Shown here piece after piece: positions 43,722-52,735 of a stretch of DNA of 64,000 nt. The position numbers and the translations under genes were made by a program. Where the stretch lies: NCBI GenBank assembly GCA_023386495.1, contig JAEWJS010000050.1, positions 1 through 64,000 of the forward strand, read 5' to 3'. The notes under the pieces were generated by a model. The model was not told where the DNA came from, did no database searches, and was given only the letters and a program-made list of their open reading frames with translations. The DNA comes from Bacillota bacterium. Its GTDB lineage: Bacteria > Bacillota > Bacilli > Paenibacillales > Paenibacillaceae. Every line of letters starts with the position of its first letter. Within the stretch, counting starts at the first letter, position 1.

Positions 43722-44228
43722 TCACGACCGGTAACGGTCTGCATGCTCCGACAGGCTCTCCAGCGTTACCGCATAGAAATCCAGCGGACCGCACGGCTGC
43801 TGCGACGTATATTGCAAGGCTGCGATCTTACTGAATAACCGTCTGTTCGCTTCGGAATTCGATGCATAGAACACGACCTCCCGGACGCCTGCCGGCAGTT
43901 CCAGCAGATGCTCGGTAAGCTCGCGCATCGCCTTCAGCAGCGGCCTGCCATGACGCAGCCGCTCTTCGAAGAACAACAGATGGATCTCGACTCTCGATCG
44001 GTCCGCGTACTTGTCCTCCGTCGTGCCGAGCGTATAAGCCAGCACCGCCGCTACGCGTCCGTCCGCATCCCTGCCGATCATGAACCCGTTATCCTCCATC
44101 GGATAGATCAGTGAGGACATGACGGTCACCCAGCTATAGGGAACGCCAAGCTCCCCCACATGCTGCATCAGCAGCCTGACCCCCTGTTCCTTGTCCGTCT
44201 CGCTGACGGCAAGCGACCACTCGATCAT
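43722..44228 (-). CDS. GNAT-fold protein B, coupled to the ABC exporter
   Basis: A 168-residue protein with the same fold pattern as the protein at 42973-43479: GRVAAVLAYTLGT strands, VEIHLLFFEERLRHGRPLLKAM with a loop in the acetyl-CoA position, SNSEANRRLFSKIAAL and a C-terminal CGPLDFYAVTLESL. AGAGGAG lies 9 nt before the ATG, which overlaps the exporter stop (ATGA, 44225-44228), so its translation is tied to the exporter. It may acylate a small molecule or peptide that the exporter carries; this is inferred only from position. Confidence 0.65.
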   Translation of the reverse strand: MIEWSLAVSETDKEQGVRLLMQHVGELGVPYSWVTVMSSLIYPMEDNGFMIGRDADGRVAAVLAYTLGTTEDKYADRSRVEIHLLFFEERLRHGRPLLKAMRELTEHLLELPAGVREVVFYASNSEANRRLFSKIAALQYTSQQPCGPLDFYAVTLESLSEHADRYRS

Positions 44229-46381
44229 TGAACAGCGCTCCTCTCGGTACGAATTTGCAAGGATGTCTCAAGGGAATGGCGTATCGACGGGTAACGGTTC
44301 AATAACGGATCGAAGTCCTCCCGGGACAGCGCCAGACATACGCAAGGCGTCAGCGCGACGATGCTGGCCGTTCGCGGAACGCTGCGCAGCAGCGCGATCT
44401 CGCCGAAGTGATCGCCGTCTTCCAGAACGGCTACCCGCCTGCTTGCCCCGTCGTCCTTATTCACGACGACCTCAACCTTGCCCCGAACGATAATATAGAA
44501 CTTGTCGCCCGCTCCTCCTTGCTCGACCGCGCGTGTGCCTGCTTCGAATTTTTCCATGACGAACAAGCCGGTAATCTCCTCCAGCGCCTCGGGATGAAGC
44601 CCCCGGAAGAAGGACAGTCGCCCCAGACGGCTCGCTTCCACGCGCACGCTGCCACCGTTCTTGGTCATCACGAAGCCTTGCTGCTTGTCCCACATCCGCC
44701 GATAGATGCCGTCAGCGTTCAACAGTTCCTCGTGCGATCCGGACTCCGCCACCCTTCCTCCGTCGAGCACGACGATGCGGTCAGACATGGCCGCGTACGC
44801 GAGCCGGTGCGTGACGGAGATTACGGCCCTGTCGCGGGCAAGCGATTGAATCGTCTCGTTGACTGTTCTCTCCGTCTCCGGGTCCAGCGCGGACGTGGCT
44901 TCATCCAGGAACAGGATCGCCGGTCTTCGAATGATCGCCCGTGCAAGCCCGATCCGCTGGCGCTGCCCGCCGGACAGATTGTCGCCCTGCTGATGAATGA
45001 CCGTCTCATACCCGTCCACAAGGCCGATAATCGTCTCATGGATGCCGGCTGCTCGAGCCGCTTCCTCGACTTCTCGATCGTCGGCTTCCGGATTGCCCAA
45101 CCGAATATTGTCGCGGATCGTTCCGTTGAACAGCATCGAATCCTGGAAGACGACGCCGACTTGCCGGAGCAGCGAAGCGTAGTCGGCACTTCGGATGTCG
45201 AGCCCGTCGTAGAGCACCGCTCCGCCGGACGGGTCCGCGAACCGAAGCAGCAGTTGCAGCACCGTGCTTTTGCCCGAACCGCTGGCGCCGACGATGGACG
45301 TATAACCCGCGGCGAGAATGACGAGATCGAGATGTTCCAGTACCGGCTCTCCGGGCTTATAGGCGAATGATACGTCGCGCAGCGCAAGCTCTCGGACATC
45401 GGCAATCTCGCGCTCCCCGTCCTCCTTCACGTCCGGCTGCCAATCCAGCACCTCCTGGAAGCGGCTCAGACTCGTTCTGGCCGTCAACGCATGCGGCAGC
45501 AGCGCCGCGACGCCGAACAGCGACTGGCCGACCGTGATATAGATGGAGTTGAAGGTAATGAAGCTGCCGATCGAGATCGCTTCGTTGAACGCAAGGTAGC
45601 TGCCGAGCGCAAAAATAAGCGTGGTCAACACGGACACGGCTAGCAAGGGGAGGCGGCTCAGATTGGCGTTCACGAAGCTCCTTCGCACGCCGATCGCCAG
45701 CATGGATCGCAGACTATTCGCTACGCGGGCCTGCATCGACGCGCGCAGATCGAAGCCGCGAATGACGGCATGCCCCTTGATGTTCTCGTCGATCGTGCCG
45801 ATGAATCCGTCCAGACGGCCGGTATAGGCCTTGTTAAGCCGTAAGGATCTAGCCTTGAGCAGGCGGTAGGGCAGGAAAATAAGCGCGGACCCGATGACGG
45901 CGACCAAGGTTAATCTCCACTCCAGCGAGAACATGATCGCCAGTCCTACAGGAACGCTGAGGCATGAGATTAGCCCGGACGATAAAGCCATAACGACAGC
46001 CGTTTGAATATTGGGGACGTCCTCCGTATAACGGGCCATCAGGTCGCCGGCCCGGAACCGCTCGTAGAATCGGTGCGACTGCGACTGCATGTGAGTGAAC
46101 AGTCGCATGCGGTAGTCGAACACCAGCTTGCTGCCGAGCTTCGCCTTGGCATAGTCCGCGGCAATTCCCGCAAGCAAGCTTAGGCAGCCCAGCACCAGCA
46201 GCGCGCCTACGATCATCGCCAGCATGGAAGCGTCGCGGGGGAGGAGCGCGGAATCGATGAGATATTTGTAGCTGAGGGCGGACATATAGTGGGATACGAG
46301 CTCGAATAACACGCCGATCGCGATAAGCGTGAATAAGACCGGAGATGTGCGAATCGATGTCAATATGGCCTTGAGAAGCAT
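44225..46381 (-). CDS. ABC exporter with C-terminal cyclic-nucleotide-binding domain
   Basis: A 718-residue fused protein: six-helix exporter domain (about 1-320), ATPase (about 340-575; Walker A GASGSGKST, signature LSGGQRQR, Walker B ILFLDEATSALD, switch His SVTHRLA) and a cNMP-binding domain (about 590-710). The last has an intact phosphate-binding cassette, FGEIALLRSVPRTASI, including the Arg that contacts the phosphate in CAP-type domains. It lacks an N-terminal C39 peptidase, so any leader would be cut elsewhere. AGGAGG lies 8 nt before the ATG. It follows the response-regulator gene by 92 bp and could belong to one operon with it. A homodimeric exporter of peptides or lipids is expected. 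Confidence 0.85.
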   Translation of the reverse strand: MLLKAILTSIRTSPVLFTLIAIGVLFELVSHYMSALSYKYLIDSALLPRDASMLAMIVGALLVLGCLSLLAGIAADYAKAKLGSKLVFDYRMRLFTHMQSQSHRFYERFRAGDLMARYTEDVPNIQTAVVMALSSGLISCLSVPVGLAIMFSLEWRLTLVAVIGSALIFLPYRLLKARSLRLNKAYTGRLDGFIGTIDENIKGHAVIRGFDLRASMQARVANSLRSMLAIGVRRSFVNANLSRLPLLAVSVLTTLIFALGSYLAFNEAISIGSFITFNSIYITVGQSLFGVAALLPHALTARTSLSRFQEVLDWQPDVKEDGEREIADVRELALRDVSFAYKPGEPVLEHLDLVILAAGYTSIVGASGSGKSTVLQLLLRFADPSGGAVLYDGLDIRSADYASLLRQVGVVFQDSMLFNGTIRDNIRLGNPEADDREVEEAARAAGIHETIIGLVDGYETVIHQQGDNLSGGQRQRIGLARAIIRRPAILFLDEATSALDPETERTVNETIQSLARDRAVISVTHRLAYAAMSDRIVVLDGGRVAESGSHEELLNADGIYRRMWDKQQGFVMTKNGGSVRVEASRLGRLSFFRGLHPEALEEITGLFVMEKFEAGTRAVEQGGAGDKFYIIVRGKVEVVVNKDDGASRRVAVLEDGDHFGEIALLRSVPRTASIVALTPCVCLALSREDFDPLLNRYPSIRHSLETSLQIRTERSAVQ

Positions 46382-46473
46382 TTTTTCGACCTCCTTCGAC
46401 TCTACAAGTCTACAGGAGGAATCTTGTTACAGACTGAAAAGAAAGCGCTTCATGTAAGGTATGGCATGCGGAA

Positions 46474-47604
46474 TTAAAAATAAGAGGCAGGGTTGGCGGC
46501 GATCCGCGCGAAATCCAATTCGTACAGTTGCTCGGGCTCATCAAGCAGGTCCAGCATGAGCGCATGATAACGCTTGGCATCTTCCGCCTGGTTCATGAGC
46601 AGCATGAGCGCGATCATCTTCGCATGAAGCCGTTCATCCAGCGGCAGCAGATGGATCCCTTTCTGCAACGGTCCGAACGCGATATCGTAACGTCCTTGCC
46701 TGACGTAAGCGTCGATCATGGTCTCGAGCAGCTCCGCATAGTTCATCTCTAGTTCTGCCTGACGGGGCGCTGCCCAACTGTAGCCGCTGCCGGACAAATA
46801 CCCGTCGCCATAGAGCTGTATGGCCCGCAAGACGGGCGTTAACGAGGACGTCCGCTTGTATTCGCCATAAGCTTGCTCGAACGCGCTCACGTCGTCGCCG
46901 ATCGGTTCCGGCCACCGAACGCTGTAACTGCCGCCCGCTGTCTTGGCTTGATCGATCACGCGGTGAAGCCCATGCACTTCAAGGTCCTTCCTCAGCTGAT
47001 AGACTGTAGAATGAAGCGTAACCTGGGATCGCTCCGGATCGCCGCCAGGCCACAGTTCCTCCATGATCTGCGCCTTGCCGACCGGCCTGCCTCTATAGTG
47101 GTGCAGAAGGGCCAGCAGCTCCCTGCTCTTCGAATTGCGGAGCCGGATCGGCTCCTCCTTATCCGTCAGCACGGCGAATGGACCGAAGCTGCGAACGGAT
47201 AGGCCGGGTTCCGCGGCATTCGCCGCATCGAAGCTCCTCATCCGCGTGTCGCAGCGGCTCAACATTCTCGCTACATGCTCTTCGGTGATCGGCTTCAAGA
47301 GGTAATCCAGCGCCTCTACGTCAAATGCGTCCCTGGCGAATTCCTCGTACGCGGTCACGAAGACGATATGAATCTCCGGACGTACCGCCTTCAAGCGGCG
47401 GGCCAGCTCCAGGCCGTGCATGCCGGGCATCTCCATGTCGAGCAGAACCAATTGGAACGACTCTTGCGACGTCAGCACGAATTCCAACACTTTCTTGGCA
47501 CTGTCGAACAGACCGAGAATCTCCACTTCGTCGAACGCTTGCAGCAGCTTCCCCACTCGCCTCAGAGCAGGCATTTCGTCATCTACGGCGATTGCTCGAA
47601 TCAT
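46474..47604 (-). CDS. Response regulator with BTAD (SARP-like) output domain
   Basis: A 376-residue regulator: receiver domain (1-120) with VDDE, phospho-acceptor Asp in LVLLDMEMPG and Lys in YLLKPI; a winged-helix DNA-binding domain (about 150-240; LRNSKSRELLALLHHYRG, STVYQLRKDLE); and a bacterial transcriptional activation domain of TPR-like helices (about 245-376). Its ATG overlaps the stop of the kinase gene (ATGA, 47601-47604), so the two are a cognate pair. It probably activates the adjacent exporter/peptide genes, inferred from position. Confidence 0.82.
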   Translation of the reverse strand: MIRAIAVDDEMPALRRVGKLLQAFDEVEILGLFDSAKKVLEFVLTSQESFQLVLLDMEMPGMHGLELARRLKAVRPEIHIVFVTAYEEFARDAFDVEALDYLLKPITEEHVARMLSRCDTRMRSFDAANAAEPGLSVRSFGPFAVLTDKEEPIRLRNSKSRELLALLHHYRGRPVGKAQIMEELWPGGDPERSQVTLHSTVYQLRKDLEVHGLHRVIDQAKTAGGSYSVRWPEPIGDDVSAFEQAYGEYKRTSSLTPVLRAIQLYGDGYLSGSGYSWAAPRQAELEMNYAELLETMIDAYVRQGRYDIAFGPLQKGIHLLPLDERLHAKMIALMLLMNQAEDAKRYHALMLDLLDEPEQLYELDFARIAANPASYF

Positions 47605-50600
47605 CCTCTTCCCCCTCCTTCTTCCGATGGAATCGGTATACGGAATGTCACGACGGTCCCGATTCCGATCTCGCTCTCGATATCGAGTCCGCGTCCATAC
47701 AGCCGCAGCAGGCGCTGATTGATATTGCGCAGACCGACACCGCCCGCTTCCTCGCGTTCAGTCAACAGGATGGCATCGGGCGTCAGGGACATCCCCGGCC
47801 CATCGTCCCGTACCGCGATGAGGGCATCGCCGTCTTGCACCCGGACGGATACCGTCACGGTACCACCTTCTTCGTTCCGAGTCACGCCGTGCCTCACCGC
47901 ATTCTCCACCAGCGGCTGCAGCATCGTCGGCGGCAGCCGGAATCCTGTCAGCTCTTCCATCTCATACCGAACCCGCAGGCGATCGCCGAATCGCGCGCGC
48001 TCGATCTGCAAGTAGGCCTCCGTCAACTCCAATTCCTGGCGGAACGGGACCAGCCTTTCCCTGTTCTTGAAGTCGAAGCTGCCGCGCAAGTACCGGCTTA
48101 GATGCAGCAGGAGATCATGCGCCGTCCGCGGCTCGTCCAGCGCGAGCGAGACGATCGTATTCAGCGCGTTATAGAGGAAGTGGGGCTTGATCTGCGCTTG
48201 CAGGAATGCCAGCTCCGATTGGACCGCGACCTCCGCGGAGCGCTTCATCTCCAACAGAGAACGTGCTCTTGCCCGGAGCTCATGCGGGTGGAACGGCTTC
48301 GGCAGGAAGTCGTTCGCCCCGGCTTCGAACCCCAGCATGAGGTCTTCCGGCTCTCTTCGTACGGTCGTCAACAGTACGGGGAGCTCGGACAGCGCGAACT
48401 TCCTGCGCATGGCCAGGCACGTCTCGTACCCTGTCAGACCCGGCATCATCACGTCCAATATGACGAGCCCGATCTTGGAGCTGCCTCTCTCCAGCAGGTC
48501 TAACGCCTCTTGGCCGCTCTTCGCGGTCACGATCTCGTAAGGCTCGTCCGCCAGCGCAGCCTTCACGACCCGCAGATTCACCGGATCGTCGTCGACCGCC
48601 AGAATCGTCATCCTGTGCTTGCCGTCATTCCCGCCTGACGCTTCGGCCGCTGCCCCCACGGCGGCTGCGCCGATCTCCGCCCGGGCCGCCGTGACATCCG
48701 CCGGCATTCGAAATTTCGGATTCTCCGCCTCAAGGACTACAGCGCCTGCTTCGTCGCCGATTGAAGCAATCGGTATCGTGAACGTAAAGGCAGAGCCTCT
48801 GCCGACCTCCGACTGCACGTCGATCTGACCGCCGTGCAGCTCGACCAGCCGCTTGGCGATTCCAAGTCCCAGCCCTACTCCGCCGTACTCCTTCGCTACC
48901 GGCGTGCCGGCTTGTTCGAATGCTTCGAATATTAGATTCAGCTTGTCCGCCGGAATTCCGATGCCGTTATCCGTTACGGTCATGCGCAGCATGTTACCCT
49001 CGCGGATAGCGGAGACGACGACTTCGCCTGCAGGCGTGAACTTGATGGCATTGCCGACAAGGTTATAGACAATCTGCAGCAGGCGGCTCTCGTCCGCCAT
49101 GGCATGCGGCATCGATTCCGGCCACTCCAGCCGCAGCGTGACCGGCTTCTCTCCGATGTAGTGGCGGAATACCTCCTGCTGCGCCGATACCGCAGCGCGA
49201 ATATCGACAGGCTTCAGCCGAAGCTCGATGCCCCTGTTCTTCAATAACGACAGGTCCAGTATGTCGTTAATGAGATTGGACATGCGGCGAGCCACCGAGA
49301 TGACGACTTCAAGCAGTTCCCGCTGTTCGCCGCTGAGCGGACCCGCTTTCCCTTCGGACAGTGCCATGGACAGGTTCATGATGCCATGCAGGGGCGTCTT
49401 CAGCTCGTGCGACGTATTGGCGAGGAATTCATCCTTCATGCGATTCATGACGACCAATTCCTTCGACATCGTTCCAATGGTTCGGTAGGCACGCGTGAAC
49501 CGGCGAGCCAGCTCCATCGCCTCGACGAAGACGAGCAGAATGAACCCGTACGGAACGAGCTGCAGGTCGGTCCACATATAATAGCCGTTGCTGTAGGCGA
49601 TATCGTGTATGGCCGTTGCGGTGAAGATGATCCACCCGGATAACTGAAGCAGCGCCCCCACGCGCCACCTCCATAGAGCCAGCGAGAAACCGCCAAGAAT
49701 GTACAGCAGGCTGAGCAGCGACACGATCTTGAAGTAATCGACCAGGCTCGTATAGATCTCGGCCGGCAATACGATGACCGTCGTGACAAAGGCGCTTCCG
49801 ACCCAGAAGAGAAGCTTGCCCGGCATGCCCGCGAACTCCTTCGGATACAACTGGCGCACGAACAGCAATGCCATCGTTACGCCGCCGTAATAGGTCAAGT
49901 ATTCCAGGAAGATGACCACCCGAATGTTCGTCTGCGGGAAAATCTCAACCAGGTACATGCCTCCCACGACCCACTGGCGAATCGCCCCGAGTAAGCAGCA
50001 TATGCCGAAGTATAGCGTCGACCGTTCCTCATGACGCAGCAAATACACGGCGATCTGATACAACCCGAGCAGCGCGCACCCGCCGAACACCGCCATATCG
50101 ATCATGGTATCGCGTTCGACGCTGTCCAGTATCTGATGCTCGCTGCCGAGCGTCAGGCTGTACCAGATGCCGCCTTGCGGGTAGAGGCTATTGGCGATCT
50201 GAATGGTTAGCTCGAATGCCTCGGAAGGAGGATCGAACCGCACGGTCTGCGGTCGATATGCGGCCTGTACTTCAGACCGTTCTATCGAGACGGCCCCCGC
50301 CTCCGCAATGATGTCTCCGCCTGCAATGACGCGGTAAGCCGGCGCAATAGCCGGGATCTTCAAGCCGAGCGGACCGGTATTGCTGCCCGTCATAATCTTC
50401 AGCCGGTACGTTGCATACCCTTGGCCCTCTCCGCCGTAGCGTGTCCATACGCCAGGCACCTCCGCGTACCGTTCCGGCTGCACCAGGCCCGGTTGGTCCT
50501 CGCCGTCCTCTAGCAGACGCTGCCATTGCATCGTCCAGCTTCCGTTCAATGGAACGGCGCCGTCTCGCTCCAAGCTCCAATTCCTTAAGTCAAGGACGCC

Positions 50601-50762
50601 GGCCTCTACCCGAGGCGCACTCGCTCCGGGGGACATGCCGAGCGGCGAGATGAACATGGCGACAGTCGCAACCAGCAGCATGGCCAGCACTGCCAGTTGG
50701 GCCCGTCTCTTATGATTGCGATCGCCGCCGCCAGGTCCGTTGATTAATCCGACCACGCTCAT
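47601..50762 (-). CDS. 7TMR-DISM hybrid histidine kinase with a second LytS-type kinase module
   Basis: A 1053-residue sensor. Domain order: N-terminal helix, extracytoplasmic 7TMR-DISM sensor domain (about 60-215), seven membrane helices (about 215-420), HisKA with His in NTSHELKTPLHG (about 450), HATPase_c (NAIKFTPAG, GIGIPADKL), a receiver domain (LAVDDDP, Asp in LVILDVMMPG), a LytS-type His kinase (QIKPHFLYNALNTI) and a second ATPase lobe (VENAVRHG, DDGPGMS). Two kinase modules of different class flank a receiver. The ligand is probably a carbohydrate or peptide bound outside the cell. The ATG follows GGGGGA. It is coupled to the response-regulator gene. Confidence 0.85.
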   Translation of the reverse strand: MSVVGLINGPGGGDRNHKRRAQLAVLAMLLVATVAMFISPLGMSPGASAPRVEAGVLDLRNWSLERDGAVPLNGSWTMQWQRLLEDGEDQPGLVQPERYAEVPGVWTRYGGEGQGYATYRLKIMTGSNTGPLGLKIPAIAPAYRVIAGGDIIAEAGAVSIERSEVQAAYRPQTVRFDPPSEAFELTIQIANSLYPQGGIWYSLTLGSEHQILDSVERDTMIDMAVFGGCALLGLYQIAVYLLRHEERSTLYFGICCLLGAIRQWVVGGMYLVEIFPQTNIRVVIFLEYLTYYGGVTMALLFVRQLYPKEFAGMPGKLLFWVGSAFVTTVIVLPAEIYTSLVDYFKIVSLLSLLYILGGFSLALWRWRVGALLQLSGWIIFTATAIHDIAYSNGYYMWTDLQLVPYGFILLVFVEAMELARRFTRAYRTIGTMSKELVVMNRMKDEFLANTSHELKTPLHGIMNLSMALSEGKAGPLSGEQRELLEVVISVARRMSNLINDILDLSLLKNRGIELRLKPVDIRAAVSAQQEVFRHYIGEKPVTLRLEWPESMPHAMADESRLLQIVYNLVGNAIKFTPAGEVVVSAIREGNMLRMTVTDNGIGIPADKLNLIFEAFEQAGTPVAKEYGGVGLGLGIAKRLVELHGGQIDVQSEVGRGSAFTFTIPIASIGDEAGAVVLEAENPKFRMPADVTAARAEIGAAAVGAAAEASGGNDGKHRMTILAVDDDPVNLRVVKAALADEPYEIVTAKSGQEALDLLERGSSKIGLVILDVMMPGLTGYETCLAMRRKFALSELPVLLTTVRREPEDLMLGFEAGANDFLPKPFHPHELRARARSLLEMKRSAEVAVQSELAFLQAQIKPHFLYNALNTIVSLALDEPRTAHDLLLHLSRYLRGSFDFKNRERLVPFRQELELTEAYLQIERARFGDRLRVRYEMEELTGFRLPPTMLQPLVENAVRHGVTRNEEGGTVTVSVRVQDGDALIAVRDDGPGMSLTPDAILLTEREEAGGVGLRNINQRLLRLYGRGLDIESEIGIGTVVTFRIPIPSEEGGGRG

Positions 50763-50880
50763 GATGCATGTCCCCCACGTTCGTTATCCATTCCTATATC
50801 GCCCTGAACCATTCCCGATTACTAGTATTGTATAATTAGAAGGCATATTGTAGCTATCGAAAAATAACCACAAATAAATA

Positions 50881-50900
50881 GGAGATCCCTCAGGATCTCC
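50881..50900 (-). terminator. Terminator after the sugar permease operon
   Basis: 8-bp stem GGAGATCC / GGATCTCC with a 4-nt loop, followed on the minus strand by TATTTATTTG, 18 bp after the stop codon. Confidence 0.7.
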
Positions 50901-50918
50901 ATTGTGTATACCATCACG

Positions 50919-51758
50919 CTAACCCTTCAACCCTGTCGTTGCGATCCCCTGCGTAAAATACTTCTGCCCGATGAAGAAGATGATCAGGCTCGGGATGATC
51001 GATAGCACCGACATGGCGAACACCGCGCCCCAGTTGGAACTGCCGCTCGAGTCGAGGAACAGCCGCAGGCCGAGCGACACCGTGAACTTCTTAATATCGC
51101 TCAGATAGATCAACTGGCTGAAGAAGTCGTCCCACGTGCCGAGGAACGTGAAGATCGCCGCCGTCATCATGGCCGGCAGGGACAACGGCAGAATGATGCG
51201 CGTGTACAGCATCAACCAGCCGCAGCCGTCGATCTTCGCGCTCTCATCGAGCTCGCGAGGGATGCCCCGGATGAACTGCACCATCAGGAAAATGTAGAAT
51301 GCCTCCCCGACGAACTTCGGCACCGTCAGCGGCAGGTACGTGTCGACCCAGCTCAGCTGATGGAACATGATATATTGCGGAATGAGCGTGACATGGCCGG
51401 GCAGCATGATCGTCCCCAGCATCAGCGCGAAGAACAGTCCGCGAAGCGGGAAGCTGATGCGGGCGAACGCGAATGCCGCCATGGAAGAGCTAAGCACAAC
51501 GCCGACGACGGCCACGATGCATAATAGCATCGAGTTGATGAAGAAGCGGCCGAACTGCACGTTGCGGAGGCCGTACCAGCCGTTCGAATAGTGCTCGAAC
51601 GTGATCGTCTTCGGCCACAAGCTCGTATCGGTGAAAATATCGGTTGTCGGCTTCAAGGAGGCGCTAATCAGCCAGAATACCGGGTACAGCATCAGGAGCC
51701 CGAAGCCGAGCACCAGTACATGGAAGACGATCGTCCCAATCTGTCGCTGCGCTGCCAT
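50919..51758 (-). CDS. Sugar ABC transporter permease (MalG/LacG type)
   Basis: A 279-residue permease with six helices and the EAA-type loop ESAKIDGCGWLMLYTRIILP, characteristic of CUT1 carbohydrate importers. It sits 3 bp after the partner permease gene. The C-terminal end IGQKYFTQGIATTGLKG is typical of MalG-type proteins. No ATPase gene is present in the operon, so a shared MsmX/MsmK-type ATPase encoded elsewhere is expected. Substrate unknown. Confidence 0.87.
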   Translation of the reverse strand: MAAQRQIGTIVFHVLVLGFGLLMLYPVFWLISASLKPTTDIFTDTSLWPKTITFEHYSNGWYGLRNVQFGRFFINSMLLCIVAVVGVVLSSSMAAFAFARISFPLRGLFFALMLGTIMLPGHVTLIPQYIMFHQLSWVDTYLPLTVPKFVGEAFYIFLMVQFIRGIPRELDESAKIDGCGWLMLYTRIILPLSLPAMMTAAIFTFLGTWDDFFSQLIYLSDIKKFTVSLGLRLFLDSSGSSNWGAVFAMSVLSIIPSLIIFFIGQKYFTQGIATTGLKG

Positions 51759-51761
51759 CGT

Positions 51762-52652
51762 CTATTCCCCCCCATCCGAATAGAATACCCAGTAGCGGGA
51801 AGTGAGGAACATGATGCCGGTGACGACGGCCACGATCACGAGCAGCAGCCAGGCCATCGCGGAAGCGTAGCCCATTTCCAGGAACGAGAACCCCTTGATA
51901 TACAGGTACAAGGAATAGAGCAGCGTGGAGTTGACCGGCCCTCCCGTTCCGCCGCTGATAATGAACGCCTTGGTGAACGTCTGGAACGATTGGATCAGCG
52001 TGATGGTCAAGTTGAAGAAAATGACGGGTGTAAGCAGCGGGATCGTGATTCGCGCGAACTTGCGGACAATGCCCGCTCCGTCAATCGTCGCGGCCTCGTA
52101 CAGCTCCTGCGGAATCTGCTTCAAGCCCGCCAGGAAGATGATCATCACTGCGCCGAACTGCCAGACCGACAAGCCGACCAGCGAGAACACGGCCGTATCC
52201 GGATCGGCAATCCAGCTCGGGCCGTCGATGCCGATGAGGCTGAGGCCTTGGTTGAACAAGCCTTCCTTATCGAACACCTGCTTCCACAGCACCGAGATGG
52301 CCACGCTGCCGCCAAGAAGCGACGGAATATAGTAAATCGTGCGATATACGCCGAGTAACTTCATGCCTCGATTGAGCAAGACAGCCAGGCCGAGCGCGAA
52401 TGCAATTCGGAGCGGTACGGACCAGAACACGTACTGGAACGTCACCGCGATTGAATCGCTGAGCCGGTAGTCGTCCGTGAACATCGTGCGATAGTTGGCG
52501 AGTCCCACCCACTTCGGCGGGGTGAGCAGATCGTAATCCGTGAAAGACAGGTATAACGATGCGACGATCGGGCTTAAGTAGAGAAGGAAGAACCCGACCA
52601 GCCACGGGAGCAAAAACGCGTATCCGGCAGCATAATTTTTATATTTCTGCAC
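51762..52652 (-). CDS. Sugar ABC transporter permease (MalF/LacF type)
   Basis: A 296-residue permease with six helices, the N-terminal LLPWLVGFFLLYLSPIVASLY segment and the EAA loop EAATIDGAGIVRKFARITIP. It starts with GTG at 52652 (AGGAG 10 nt upstream). A strong hairpin between it and the binding-protein gene (52675-52708) probably lowers permease expression relative to the binding protein, as is common in such operons. Confidence 0.87.
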   Translation of the reverse strand: MQKYKNYAAGYAFLLPWLVGFFLLYLSPIVASLYLSFTDYDLLTPPKWVGLANYRTMFTDDYRLSDSIAVTFQYVFWSVPLRIAFALGLAVLLNRGMKLLGVYRTIYYIPSLLGGSVAISVLWKQVFDKEGLFNQGLSLIGIDGPSWIADPDTAVFSLVGLSVWQFGAVMIIFLAGLKQIPQELYEAATIDGAGIVRKFARITIPLLTPVIFFNLTITLIQSFQTFTKAFIISGGTGGPVNSTLLYSLYLYIKGFSFLEMGYASAMAWLLLVIVAVVTGIMFLTSRYWVFYSDGGE

Positions 52653-52674
52653 CTTGCCTGCACTCCTATCTTAA

Positions 52675-52708
52675 GGACAACGGGAGCCGATCCGGCTCCC
52701 GTTGTTCC
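52675..52708 (-). terminator. Intercistronic attenuating hairpin in the sugar operon
   Basis: Long stem GGACAACGGGAGCC / GGCTCCCGTTGTTCC with one unpaired base and a 5-nt loop, between the binding-protein stop and the permease start. Confidence 0.7.
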
Positions 52709-52735
52709 GTTGTCATGCCGCTTGCTCACTCCTGA

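Noticed and set aside
46436..46452. cre (CcpA) site GAAAGCGCTTC upstream of the cNMP-domain exporter
   Set aside because: The centre matches but about three conserved positions of the cre consensus do not.
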